Assembly (NCBI GenBank): GCA_016937995.1 | Contig: JAFGVM010000062.1 | Span: forward strand, 1 to 14,130 | DNA: 14,130 bases | Direction of reading: 5' to 3' | Origin: Candidatus Delongbacteria bacterium | GTDB taxonomy: Bacteria; UBA4055 | In this document: positions 8,101 to 14,130 of the stretch, piece after piece | Position numbering within the stretch: the first letter of the stretch is position 1 | Layout of the letters: each line of letters starts with the position of its first letter | Made by a program: the position numbers and the translations under genes | Notes under the pieces: generated by a model | Told to the model about the DNA's origin: nothing | The model's database searches: none | Seen by the model: only the letters and a program-made list of their open reading frames with translations

Positions 8101-9863
8101 ATGATCTTTATACTGTCGGAAGCAACATAAAAACATGGACTGATACGAACGCAACGATAAGCGATAGCCTTGCTTACCGAGTAAAAGGATATAAAGGAAC
8201 ATACTCATCCGGTTACACAACAGCCGATGTAAGCGCTCTAACCTTTCCGCCGCCATCGAATCTCACCTTCACGAAAATAGACTTGAACTCGATAAGGCTA
8301 AATTGGACTGATAACTCAACCGGCGAAGACGGCTTCAAAATTGACAAAAAAATCGGTGACGCAGCTTGGACAGTAGCTTATGGAACAGTAGCTGTAAACG
8401 CAGTAACTTGGACAGACGACAATGCAGATGTAAACCAAAATCTGCAATATAGAGTTTATAGCTATTCAGGACCATTCGTATCCAATTTTGTAGAAACAAC
8501 TCTAATTGACAATACTTTCCCTGCTCCGACAAACCTAACAACAACTCAAGCTAGCATAACTACGGCAACAATCGCATGGACTGACAACAGCACCGGAGAA
8601 GAAAAATTCGAGATCGAAAGAAAATTATCAGCCGATGCAACATATCTAAAAGTAGGCGAAGTGATCGGCAGTGCCACGACGACAAAAACATATTCAGATA
8701 CTACCGTCGTTCCAACAAATACATACGATTACAGAGTAAAAGGAGTATTAGGAACAAATTCATCAGCTTACATAACGAAAACAGGATATGAAAACATTTT
8801 CCCAGCTCCTACGAATCTCGCAGCTACTGTCGAATCCGAAACCTCAATAAAACTCGCTTGGACTGACAATTCTATAGGAGAAGAAGGTTTTAAAATTGAC
8901 AGAAAAGTCGGCAGTGCAGGCACATGGACGACTGATTATGCAACAGTAGGATCAAATGAAATTGAATTTACTGACACTGGGCTCACAGCAGGAATAATAT
9001 ATTATTACAAAGTAAGAGGGTACTGTATTTCAACTTACAGCTATTATACTAACGAAGCGACCAAATTTATTCCTGATATGTCAGGATTTGTTTTAATACC
9101 TATTGGTAATTTTAATATGGGTCAATCGGGGATTGCTAGCGCTGAACCTGAACATATTGTAAATATTACAAAAGAATATTATTTATCCAAGACCGAATTA
9201 ACTCAAAAAGAATGGGCTGATATTATGGGTACTAATCCAGCGAGTGGTTATGGTATTGGTGATAATTTCCCAGTCTATTCAGTCAGCTGGTATTCGGCAC
9301 TTGTATATTGCAATAAAAGAAGCATCGCTGATGGGCTTTCACCATGTTATAGTATTAGTGGATCAACTGATCCAGCAACTTGGGGTTCAATTCCCGCTAG
9401 CTGGAATACAACTTGGAACGCTGTTGTTTGTGATTTCGATGCTAAAGGATATCGTATCCCTACTGAAGCGGAATGGGAATATGCTGCACAGCACAATGAT
9501 AACAGAACATTCCCATGGGGAGAAACTGAGCCTACAAACAGTTACTGCAATTTTAGTAATTATGTCGGAGAAACTACTATTGTTGGTAATTATCCAAGTG
9601 GAAATAATAGCCTTGGCCTTTCCGACATGGCAGGAAATGTAGAAGAATGGGTGTGGGATTGGTATAACTATCCGTACCCAAGCTCAGAACAAATTGATCC
9701 AACAGGACCAGTCGAACCGATAGTTGAACAAGAAGTTAAAATCGCACGTGGCGGAAATTGGGGTGCGAGCCCAAGCCTTGTTGTCAAATGCGCACAAAGA
9801 AGAACGCTTGATCCTTTCTTTGCATCAATAGACACGGGACTGAGAATTGCGAGGACGAAATAA
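5127..9863 (+). CDS. Giant lipoprotein: 14 Fn3-like repeats plus FGE/SUMF1 domain
   Basis: This 1578-residue protein has a lipoprotein signal (IIWAC, C20) followed by SNPFDSSYG. Residues about 37-1313 are 14 Fn3-like repeats of roughly 91 residues. Most start FPAPTN or a variant and carry (L/I)xWxDNS.GE(D/E)GFKI and YR(V/I)xGYKG. The C-terminus (about 1316-1578) is an FGE-sulfatase (SUMF1) domain: FVLIPIGNFNMG, RIPTEAEWEYAA, FPWGE, MAGNVEEWVWDW, ARGGNW and TGLRIAR. Compared with human FGE from memory, C1555 matches Cys341, but Ser1550 sits where Cys336 should be. Classical formylglycine-forming activity is therefore doubtful; a structural or ligand-binding role, as in many bacterial SUMF1 proteins, is likelier. 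AAGGAAAGG precedes the ATG. The repeat array probably projects the SUMF1 head from the outer membrane; this is inference. Confidence 0.9.
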   Translation: MKKFLGLITIITAFIIIWACSDLEHSNPFDSSYGDPAQLTKLDLTIEKIDRIKLVWDDDYYSKDSNYTFQIDRKVGESGTWQEKYKIFKSNTTFFTDSAAGINQMNYYRVKVAYDENISEPIEAGVNNPFNPPSNIITNRKDIRTIQISWADNSNGEDGFRIDRFSAGVWHDGFKTVGQNIASWTDSSAVLNDSIRYRVCGFRKTYSSLSVATQLIDNLVPAPSNLTIKQNDVSTFELNWADNSIGEEGFIIQRSIDGGAYSQIASLQANTTTYTDNSVSKNKSLSDVSYRVMSFYGTYQSDYAETASEIDFPAPGSISYEKLSISSIKLNWSDNSLAETGFKIEKKIGAGSWAEYATVGANITTWTDTAAEINQNLQYRIYGYKGTNTSPVTESSVIDNAFPAPSSITYTKISISSLKIDWLDNSVGEDGFKIDRSVDGTWTTAYATVAGNIKTYTDSNAPINKTVIYRVYAYKSSSVSASVSTLSINNTFPAPTNPIITQLAVNSVKIDWTDNSTGEDGFKIDKKSTTGVWTTAFASVGASITTYTDTAAAISDSLQYRIYGYKGTTYSTYAYTSASDLTFPPPTNVTDSSVSIISIKLNWADNSTGETGFKIDRSVDGGAWGIAYGTVGENVVTWTDANAPINKNIQYRIYGYTATDASSYAYSNTIANTFPAPVLNTVTQQTVSSFKLDWSDNSTGEEGFKIERKIDDGTYAQIASVGANVITYTDSSINKKGYTTVYYRIRAFKGTDYSVYSEKTQLISFPAPTNINYTKTSISSITVTWADNSNGEDGFKIDKKVGSSEWILTYGTASANAVSWLDSNAEPNTSIQYRVYAYKGSNSSTANYSATIDNTFPAPLNISTEKLTISSIKVNWTDNSTGETGFIVDRKIGVDSWAAYDTTAANAVTWTDNNAVINVNLQYRIKGYKDSYYSNYLESSQISNIFPAPTNLTLTQVKSKTKATSIKLDWTDNSNGEDGFKISKKDEVGNWNDLYTVGSNIKTWTDTNATISDSLAYRVKGYKGTYSSGYTTADVSALTFPPPSNLTFTKIDLNSIRLNWTDNSTGEDGFKIDKKIGDAAWTVAYGTVAVNAVTWTDDNADVNQNLQYRVYSYSGPFVSNFVETTLIDNTFPAPTNLTTTQASITTATIAWTDNSTGEEKFEIERKLSADATYLKVGEVIGSATTTKTYSDTTVVPTNTYDYRVKGVLGTNSSAYITKTGYENIFPAPTNLAATVESETSIKLAWTDNSIGEEGFKIDRKVGSAGTWTTDYATVGSNEIEFTDTGLTAGIIYYYKVRGYCISTYSYYTNEATKFIPDMSGFVLIPIGNFNMGQSGIASAEPEHIVNITKEYYLSKTELTQKEWADIMGTNPASGYGIGDNFPVYSVSWYSALVYCNKRSIADGLSPCYSISGSTDPATWGSIPASWNTTWNAVVCDFDAKGYRIPTEAEWEYAAQHNDNRTFPWGETEPTNSYCNFSNYVGETTIVGNYPSGNNSLGLSDMAGNVEEWVWDWYNYPYPSSEQIDPTGPVEPIVEQEVKIARGGNWGASPSLVVKCAQRRTLDPFFASIDTGLRIARTK
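5236..9066 (+). repeat. Array of 14 tandem Fn3-coding repeats (about 274 bp each)
   Basis: Tandem, diverged repeats lie inside the giant lipoprotein gene with a period close to 274 bp. Each has a short conserved core coding for DNS(T/N)GEDGFKI and a linker coding for FPAPTN. The first (before 5510) and last units are the most diverged; the middle ones (about 6060-8530) are most alike. Unit 11 (near 7970-8240) carries a short insert (KSKTKAT) before the core. Such arrays change length by recombination and are prone to misassembly. Confidence 0.85.
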
Positions 9864-9909
9864 TACATAGAAGATAAATAATTTCTGTAAATTAAATTAT
9901 AAGGAATAT

Positions 9910-10803
9910 ATGGAATTTCCTAAAAGAGTCGAACAACATATAACTGAAACCAGCAGTTTCAAAATATTCAATAGTGCGATCCCTAATTCTTGGATTGTAA
10001 GAGAAATTTCTGAAAGAGATTATGGTATTGATTGCTATATTGAATTAGTTGATTCAAACAATCAAGTTACTGGAGAATTAATTTCAATTCAATTAAAAGG
10101 GATGCAATCAATTACTTGGACTAAGGAAAACTATTATACTCTATCGGGAATTAAGCTTTCGACAACAAATTACTGGCGATTTTTTCCAATACCAGTGTTT
10201 ATTTGTTTAGTTGATCTAAACTCTAAAGAAATATTTTTTAATGCTGCTAAGGAATCGATCAGAAGAGATTTTTTAACATATTCAAACCAAGATGTTTTTT
10301 CTTATAAAATTGAGAAAAAGTGCAAATTATCAATAAGTAATATTCCCAATTTCATACACTCATACTATAAGGAAAAACTTCATAATGAGCTACAAATAAA
10401 TATCATAACATTTATTTCTCATTATCACAAATATCGCAATTTTATTGAAGAGAATATCGGGAACGATTGTTTCATGGGGATCGAAAAAAGTAGGTTGTTT
10501 TATATGAAACACTTATATAATAATACAGAATTTCTTTGTAAATATTTTCAAATTCCGTGGGATCTCAAATGCTTTGATGAATATATTAAAATCAGTCAAT
10601 CAAGGTATGGCAATAATTATTGTTTATATGAAGAACAATTCGAAGAAATATCTTTAAAATTAAATGAATTATTAGCTCCTGTAATTCTAAGAATTAAAAA
10701 TCATATAACGGTAGAGGAAAAAGAATATTGGGCAAAAAATGATTTTGATTTATATAATTATTTGTTCTTAGTTAAGTCAAACGGAGAAATAGATGCATGG
10801 TAA
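9910..10803 (+). CDS. DUF4365-like protein, putative PD-(D/E)xK nuclease fold
   Basis: The 297-residue protein opens with a DUF4365-like domain (about 1-150): SERDYGIDCYIELVD, then TGELISIQLKG. D41, E45/E56 and the QLK motif (Q61, K63) fit the degenerate PD-(D/E)xK active site proposed for this family, whose members often occur as accessory or defence-linked putative nucleases. The C-terminal half (about 150-297) is helical, rich in aromatic and charged residues, and I do not recognise it. There is no signal peptide, so it acts in the cytoplasm. AAGG lies 5 nt before ATG 9910. The gene starts 46 bp after the giant lipoprotein gene but is far more AT-rich, suggesting a different origin. DNA cleavage is an inference; no substrate is evident. 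Confidence 0.75.
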   Translation: MEFPKRVEQHITETSSFKIFNSAIPNSWIVREISERDYGIDCYIELVDSNNQVTGELISIQLKGMQSITWTKENYYTLSGIKLSTTNYWRFFPIPVFICLVDLNSKEIFFNAAKESIRRDFLTYSNQDVFSYKIEKKCKLSISNIPNFIHSYYKEKLHNELQINIITFISHYHKYRNFIEENIGNDCFMGIEKSRLFYMKHLYNNTEFLCKYFQIPWDLKCFDEYIKISQSRYGNNYCLYEEQFEEISLKLNELLAPVILRIKNHITVEEKEYWAKNDFDLYNYLFLVKSNGEIDAW

Positions 10804-10831
10804 CTGATAAAAAGATTTTTTTAGAATGATT

Positions 10832-10840
10832 TGCTATAAT
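10832..10840 (+). promoter_or_regulatory. Extended -10 promoter before the second nuclease-like gene
   Basis: TGCTATAAT (10832-10840) is a perfect extended -10 element (TGnTATAAT) 45 nt before ATG 10886. No strong -35 box lies 17 nt upstream, which is normal for this promoter type. It implies that the second nuclease-like gene can be expressed separately from the DUF4365 gene. Confidence 0.5.
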
Positions 10841-10885
10841 ATGATATTCTACCAATATTCCATAATAGTATAAGGAAGGAGTAAT

Positions 10886-11896
10886 ATGAATGATGTTGAA
10901 AAATTGGTAGCTTTCAATAATGTTAGAAGTTACTTGAATCAAGAAGACCAAAAATATTTATTATCAAAGCTTTCTATCGATCAGACTAATTTAACTCATC
11001 GACTTAGGGGGCTTAATGTACAAAATGAATTCTTCACAATCCAACATTTGCTTGGATCTTGTAATGATATTCTTTCGTTTGATGAAAGTACTTCTGTCTT
11101 GACTAAATCATATTCGCCTGATTCTTGTTTGGTTCTCAAAAACAATCAGAAAATGTTTGTTGAAATTAAGAGCAAAGATGAATTTGAATTTAAAATAAGT
11201 GGAGGGAATCTTCAAAAACGAATTGATTTTGCAAATAATTTTGGGTATAAGCTTTATTTTGCTGTTAAACTTAAAAGTTTTTGGGGGCTATATTCGAGCG
11301 AATATTTGAAATCAAAGAACGGTAAATTAAAATTTCCAGAGGACTATTTAAATTCTGAATTTGAAACAATGTTTGGTAGCAAATTAATAATATTACCAAA
11401 AGGTATTAAAGTTAAAAGTTTTTACTCTAAAACAGAAGATAGTTTAATGCAAATTAGGCACGAAAATTTTGGCAATCTTTACAAGTATCAATTTTTTTTC
11501 AATGACAATTTAATCTTTGATATAAATAAATCTAATGAAAATGAAGCAGCCATTAGTATAATTTTAGAAGCTCTACACAATGAAATGTCAAATCAATCAC
11601 AAAACATCGAAGATTTGGGCAATGGAGAGACCTTAATAACTGAAATGTTAACGGACAATACTTTTTTCTACGATTATAGTTTTCTGTTAGCTCCCATAAA
11701 TCACGCTCAATCTGATTTGGGATTTATTATGGACAATACATCTTTTTTTAAATATATCGTTCAACAAAAAGGAAAGTCACCTGTAACGAAAGATTCACTT
11801 TATAGGATATTGGATTTTTTGCATAAAAAAGGCATAACGATAATTATATCTAAATTAATCGAACAAAAAGGGGACTTTGTTGAAAAAATATTATAA
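10886..11896 (+). CDS. Putative PD-(D/E)xK nuclease-like protein, 336 aa
   Basis: I do not recognise the family, but residues 45-130 show the order of a PD-(D/E)xK nuclease core: E48 in a helix (VQNEFFTIQHLL), P78-D79 (SYSPDS), then E93-I94-K95 (MFVEIKSK) on the following strand. A helix (NLQKRIDFANNF) and strand (KLYFAVKL) come next. The spacing is right for a restriction- or resolvase-like core. The C-terminal 200 residues are unassigned, mixed then helical, with a possible winged-helix-like end (VTKDSLYRILDFLHKKGITIII). A strong GGAAGGAG site lies just before the ATG. Base composition is as AT-rich as the DUF4365 gene, 82 bp upstream. Two nuclease-like genes side by side suggest a restriction or defence function, but this is inference. 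Confidence 0.65.
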   Translation: MNDVEKLVAFNNVRSYLNQEDQKYLLSKLSIDQTNLTHRLRGLNVQNEFFTIQHLLGSCNDILSFDESTSVLTKSYSPDSCLVLKNNQKMFVEIKSKDEFEFKISGGNLQKRIDFANNFGYKLYFAVKLKSFWGLYSSEYLKSKNGKLKFPEDYLNSEFETMFGSKLIILPKGIKVKSFYSKTEDSLMQIRHENFGNLYKYQFFFNDNLIFDINKSNENEAAISIILEALHNEMSNQSQNIEDLGNGETLITEMLTDNTFFYDYSFLLAPINHAQSDLGFIMDNTSFFKYIVQQKGKSPVTKDSLYRILDFLHKKGITIIISKLIEQKGDFVEKIL

Positions 11897-12052
11897 ATAC
11901 AAAGTATTTCTTCCATAAAATAGATATCATTTCACTCAATTTAAATTAATTTTGAAATACATGAAAAAAACAAACTCAATAATCCTTTTCAAACAGAAAC
12001 TCAAAACAGAGGCGTACGAAAAAATCGTACATCTGAATATTACAAAGTATTT
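11895..12052 (+). promoter_or_regulatory. Three small palindromes in the gap before the AlbA_2 gene
   Basis: The 215-bp gap between 11896 and 12112 holds three small dyads. AAATAC-AAA-GTATTT (11895-11909) overlaps the stop of the upstream gene. GTACGA-A5-TCGTAC lies at 12014-12030. A second copy of TACAAAGTATTT lies at 12041-12052, an exact 12-bp repeat of 11898-11909. They could be operator sites for the downstream regulator-like protein. The first might also act as a weak terminator, but its stem is short and AT-only. I see no convincing promoter or small gene in the gap. Confidence 0.3.
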
Positions 12053-12111
12053 TTATATGAACAAAATTTAAGTATTCAAATAGAATTAGAAAACTAACAT
12101 CGGAATTTATT

Positions 12112-13761
12112 ATGCCAGATCAGAATTTGCACGAATTATTGACCGACCTCATCCAAACATGGGAAAACGAGGTTATTGAGTTTAAGGAAGTGAATGATAA
12201 CTTTCCGACTTCGGATATCGGGAAGTATTTTTCCGCTTTATCGAATGAAGCGAACTTGAGAGATAAAGAGCATGCTTGGCTTGTATTCGGCGTTAATAAT
12301 AAAATGAGGAAAATTGTCGGTACTGATTACAGAAATGAGGCTGACAGACTTCAAAGCTTGAAAATGCAGATCTCACAGAATACTGAACCGAGTATTACAT
12401 TTAGAAATATTCACGAAGTGACTGTTGAAGGTCACAGAGTGGTTTTATTAGAAATTCCTTCCGCACCGGTTGGTATTCCTATCTCTTGGAACGGACATTA
12501 CTATTCCCGTTCAGGTGAAAGTTTGGTTTCTCTCGGATTAGACAAGCTTGATGAGATCAGGAATCAGACTTCGGCATCTGACTGGACGGCTAAAGTTATT
12601 GATGAAGCTACGCTTGAGCATCTTGATCCGGAAGCGATTGAAAAAGCACGGGAGGCTTATGCGAAAAAGTATTCGAACCGTTTTACTGATTCCGAGATTA
12701 AAAAATGGTCTGTTCCCGTTTTTCTCGACAGAGCAAGATTAACTTTATCCGGTAAGATCACGAGAAGCACTTTAATACTTCTCGGTAAAAAAGAATCCTC
12801 TCATTTACTTCTACCTTATCCTGCTCAGATTACTTGGAAGCTCGTGGATAAAGTCAAAGCTTATGAACATTTCGCACCGCCTTTTTTATTGAGTACTTCT
12901 GAGCTTTATCTGAAGATAAGAAACTATCAGATCAGAATTCTGCCGGAAAATAGCCTAATTCCCGTAGAAGTTTCAAAATATGACAGAAAAGTCGTCCTCG
13001 AAGCTCTTCATAACTGCATCGCGCATCAGGATTATACAAAGAATGCCCGAATCCTTGTAACTGAGCATCAGGATAAGTTAACATTTGAGAACGACGGCGG
13101 ATTCTATGAGGGTAGTCCGGATGATTACATAACAGGCGATAAAACACCTCGCCATTACCGCAATTCATTTCTCGCTCAAGCTATGTCAGAACTGAATATG
13201 ATAGACACAATGGGATACGGTATTCACCAAATGAACACTGTTCAGGCGAAAAGATATTTCCCTTTACCCGATTACGATCTTTCAGAAAAAGGTGTTGTTA
13301 AATTAACCATTCACGGCAAAGTATTTGATCCGGAATACAGTAAACTGCTCATACAGAATCAGGATCTTTCTTTAGAGGATATTATTGCTTTGGACAGAGT
13401 ACAGAAACTGCTTCCTTTGACTGATGAAATGATTAAAAGGTTGAGAAAGGCACAGCTTATTGAAGGCAGAAAGCCGAATTTTCACATATCGTTGAAAGTA
13501 GCTACGGTGGCAGACAGAAAAGCTGAATATATAAAAACTAAAGGTTTTGATGACGCTTATTGTAAAGACCTGATCCTTGAGTACATAAGAAAGTGGGGAG
13601 AAATATCACGCAAACAGGCAGAGGATTTACTTTGGGATAAGCTACCTGACATACTTGATGACAAAGCTAAATTCGTTAAGGTTACAAACCTGTTGCAAAG
13701 CCTAAAAAAAGAAGGTAAGATAGTATTGGGTAAAGCAAAAAAATGGAAATTGAATTTATGA
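12112..13761 (+). CDS. Schlafen AlbA_2 / COG2865 ATP-binding regulator-like protein
   Basis: The 549-residue protein has the layout of COG2865 (AlbA_2 plus GHKL-like ATPase plus winged helix). An N-terminal Schlafen AlbA_2 nucleic-acid-binding domain spans about 12-150 (ENEVIEFKE, then WLVFGVNN, then YYSRSGES). A linker and middle domain run to about 290. The GHKL-type ATP-binding part includes EALHNCIAHQDY (about 297-308), LTFENDGGF (about 323-331) and RNSFLAQAM plus MGYGIHQM (about 349-375). Charged, winged-helix-like sequence fills the C-terminal 120 residues. Family members are annotated as transcriptional regulators and are common in accessory and defence regions; the exact role is unknown. 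The protein is cytoplasmic. GGAA precedes the ATG (12112). Its composition is closer to the envelope operon than to the AT-rich nuclease-like genes. Confidence 0.85.
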   Translation: MPDQNLHELLTDLIQTWENEVIEFKEVNDNFPTSDIGKYFSALSNEANLRDKEHAWLVFGVNNKMRKIVGTDYRNEADRLQSLKMQISQNTEPSITFRNIHEVTVEGHRVVLLEIPSAPVGIPISWNGHYYSRSGESLVSLGLDKLDEIRNQTSASDWTAKVIDEATLEHLDPEAIEKAREAYAKKYSNRFTDSEIKKWSVPVFLDRARLTLSGKITRSTLILLGKKESSHLLLPYPAQITWKLVDKVKAYEHFAPPFLLSTSELYLKIRNYQIRILPENSLIPVEVSKYDRKVVLEALHNCIAHQDYTKNARILVTEHQDKLTFENDGGFYEGSPDDYITGDKTPRHYRNSFLAQAMSELNMIDTMGYGIHQMNTVQAKRYFPLPDYDLSEKGVVKLTIHGKVFDPEYSKLLIQNQDLSLEDIIALDRVQKLLPLTDEMIKRLRKAQLIEGRKPNFHISLKVATVADRKAEYIKTKGFDDAYCKDLILEYIRKWGEISRKQAEDLLWDKLPDILDDKAKFVKVTNLLQSLKKEGKIVLGKAKKWKLNL

Positions 13762-13842
13762 GAACTTATGAGAACTCTTATGCGTACTACTTCACATTTT
13801 GTAGCTAAAAATTATGAGAACTTTATGAGAACTTATGAGAAG
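13756..13842 (+). repeat. Clustered decamer TTATGAGAAC repeats at the AlbA_2 gene 3' end
   Basis: The 10-mer TTATGAGAAC occurs at 13756-13765, 13766-13775, 13812-13821 and 13823-13832, with a one-mismatch fifth copy at 13833-13842. The first overlaps the TGA stop of the AlbA_2 gene (ATGA, 13758-13761). Because the period is 10, successive copies shift reading frame, encoding MRT then YEN in turn. Slippage here would move the C-terminal frame of the regulator or of the small downstream ORF. Confidence 0.7.
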
Positions 13843-13956
13843 TATGAAAGAATCGTACAACTGCAGAAAGATAATCCCAAAATAAAACTCGAACCATTGG
13901 AGCGCGAATTAAATAAAGCTAAAAAGTGTATAAAGTACTCGGAGATAAGTAAATGA
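13768..13956 (+). CDS. Small ORF (62 aa) after the AlbA_2 gene, doubtful
   Basis: This is a charged polypeptide starting MRTLMRTTSH, with YENFMRTYEKYERIV encoded by the decamer repeats, then a lysine/glutamate-rich helical tail (LERELNKAKKCIK). It starts 6 nt after the AlbA_2 stop, without a clear Shine-Dalgarno, so it would rely on translational coupling. It may be a real short protein, or the frameshifted remnant of a longer AlbA_2 protein tail produced by slippage in the decamer repeats. Its end lies directly before the block B right end. Confidence 0.35.
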   Translation: MRTLMRTTSHFVAKNYENFMRTYEKYERIVQLQKDNPKIKLEPLERELNKAKKCIKYSEISK

Positions 13957-13959
13957 GAA

Positions 13960-13995
13960 GACTCCCCCCCCCATATAGTGACTGATTACTACTAT
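13960..13995 (+). repeat. Right terminal inverted repeat of block B, with C9 tract
   Basis: GACT followed by nine C (13960-13972) and CTGATTACTA (13982-13991) are the reverse complement of the G10-AGTC tract and TAGTAATCAG at 4074-4107, with almost the same internal spacing. It abuts hairpin copy 3. The pair brackets about 9.85 kb containing all the rightward genes. Confidence 0.7.
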
Positions 13996-14067
13996 CCCAC
14001 AACATTGGAAAAATGACACGGCGAGGGGAATGTTATTTGCCGCGCTTTTTTCCATGACCGTTGTGGG
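13996..14067 (+). repeat. Hairpin element, copy 3 (end of block B)
   Basis: This 72-nt palindrome is nearly identical to copy 2. CCCACAAC (13996-14003) pairs with GTTGTGGG (14060-14067). An AT bulge faces TGACC (14055-14059). TGGAAAAA (14006-14013) pairs with TTTTTCCA (14047-14054). A CGGC/GCCG stem lies inside. Flanks CTGATTACTA and TAGTAATCAG pair with each other and lengthen the outer stem. It could also end rightward transcription from block B, having a stable stem, but no T-run follows. Confidence 0.8.
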
Positions 14068-14090
14068 AAATAGTAATCAGTAATTCTTGT
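14068..14090 (+). repeat. Start of a third block: type-B left end
   Basis: These 23 nt match 4071-4093 with one mismatch (TAGTAATCAG then AATTCTTGT), directly after hairpin 3 as in block B, but they are followed by a short GGG rather than a G10 tract. They indicate that another block with a type-B end begins here. Nothing further is recognisable to the end of the window. Confidence 0.55.
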
Positions 14091-14130
14091 AGGGTTTATT
14101 GAGCTTTCTTTATAATTCTGCCACCGGCGG

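Noticed and set aside
9244-9642. 132-codon ORF in another frame within the SUMF1 region
   Set aside because: It overlaps the FGE/SUMF1 coding frame, whose motifs (TEAEWEYAA, GNVEEW, RGGNW) prove the main frame.
11961-12071. 36-codon ORF (MKKTNSIILFKQ...) in the gap before the AlbA_2 gene
   Set aside because: It has no Shine-Dalgarno, no recognisable protein, and overlaps palindromic elements; such a length is expected by chance in AT-rich DNA.

Overview
The window looks like a piece of a Gram-negative bacterial chromosome or metagenome contig. It is AT-rich, with two lipoprotein signal peptides (IITGC and IIWAC before the cysteine) and secreted multi-domain proteins built from Fn3-like repeats, a PD40 propeller, a peptidoglycan amidase and an FGE/SUMF1 domain. 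That style suggests an FCB-type or related candidate phylum; this is inference from protein style, not a marker gene. The genetic code looks standard, and no rRNA, tRNA, CRISPR, integrase or transposase was seen.

The striking feature is modular. Three hairpin elements of 72-84 nt (9-92, 3999-4070, 13996-14067) divide the window into blocks. All three share the outer arm CCCAYAAC/GTTGTGGG, an asymmetric internal loop (2 nt left, 5 nt right) and an inner A/T-rich arm, with compensatory base changes between copies. All point the same way. Directly inside the hairpins each block carries its own terminal inverted repeats. Block A (93-3998) has TGTGTAATTT plus ATAATACCGGCATAT. Block B (4071-13995) has TAGTAATCAG plus a G9-10 AGTC tract. 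The middle hairpin is therefore flanked by a type-A end on its left and a type-B end on its right. The outer two have matching flanks where these are visible, which extends their palindrome.

Block A holds a leftward operon behind a good sigma70-like promoter (TTGACT-17-TATATT). It encodes a PD40/TolB-like propeller lipoprotein, a secreted N-acetylmuramoyl-L-alanine amidase, and a small unknown protein. The amidase frame is broken by a single in-frame TAA; the same frame stays open for 385 further codons encoding matching C-terminal repeats.

Block B is all rightward. First comes a two-gene envelope operon: an LPP20/FlgT-N-like exported coiled-coil protein, then a 1578-residue lipoprotein with 14 Fn3-like repeats capped by an FGE/SUMF1 domain. 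Next are two very AT-rich genes for PD-(D/E)xK nuclease-like proteins (one DUF4365-like), and a Schlafen AlbA_2/COG2865 ATP-binding regulator followed by a doubtful small ORF embedded in decamer repeats. The last genes resemble defence or accessory cargo. The window ends just inside a third block whose left end resembles that of block B.
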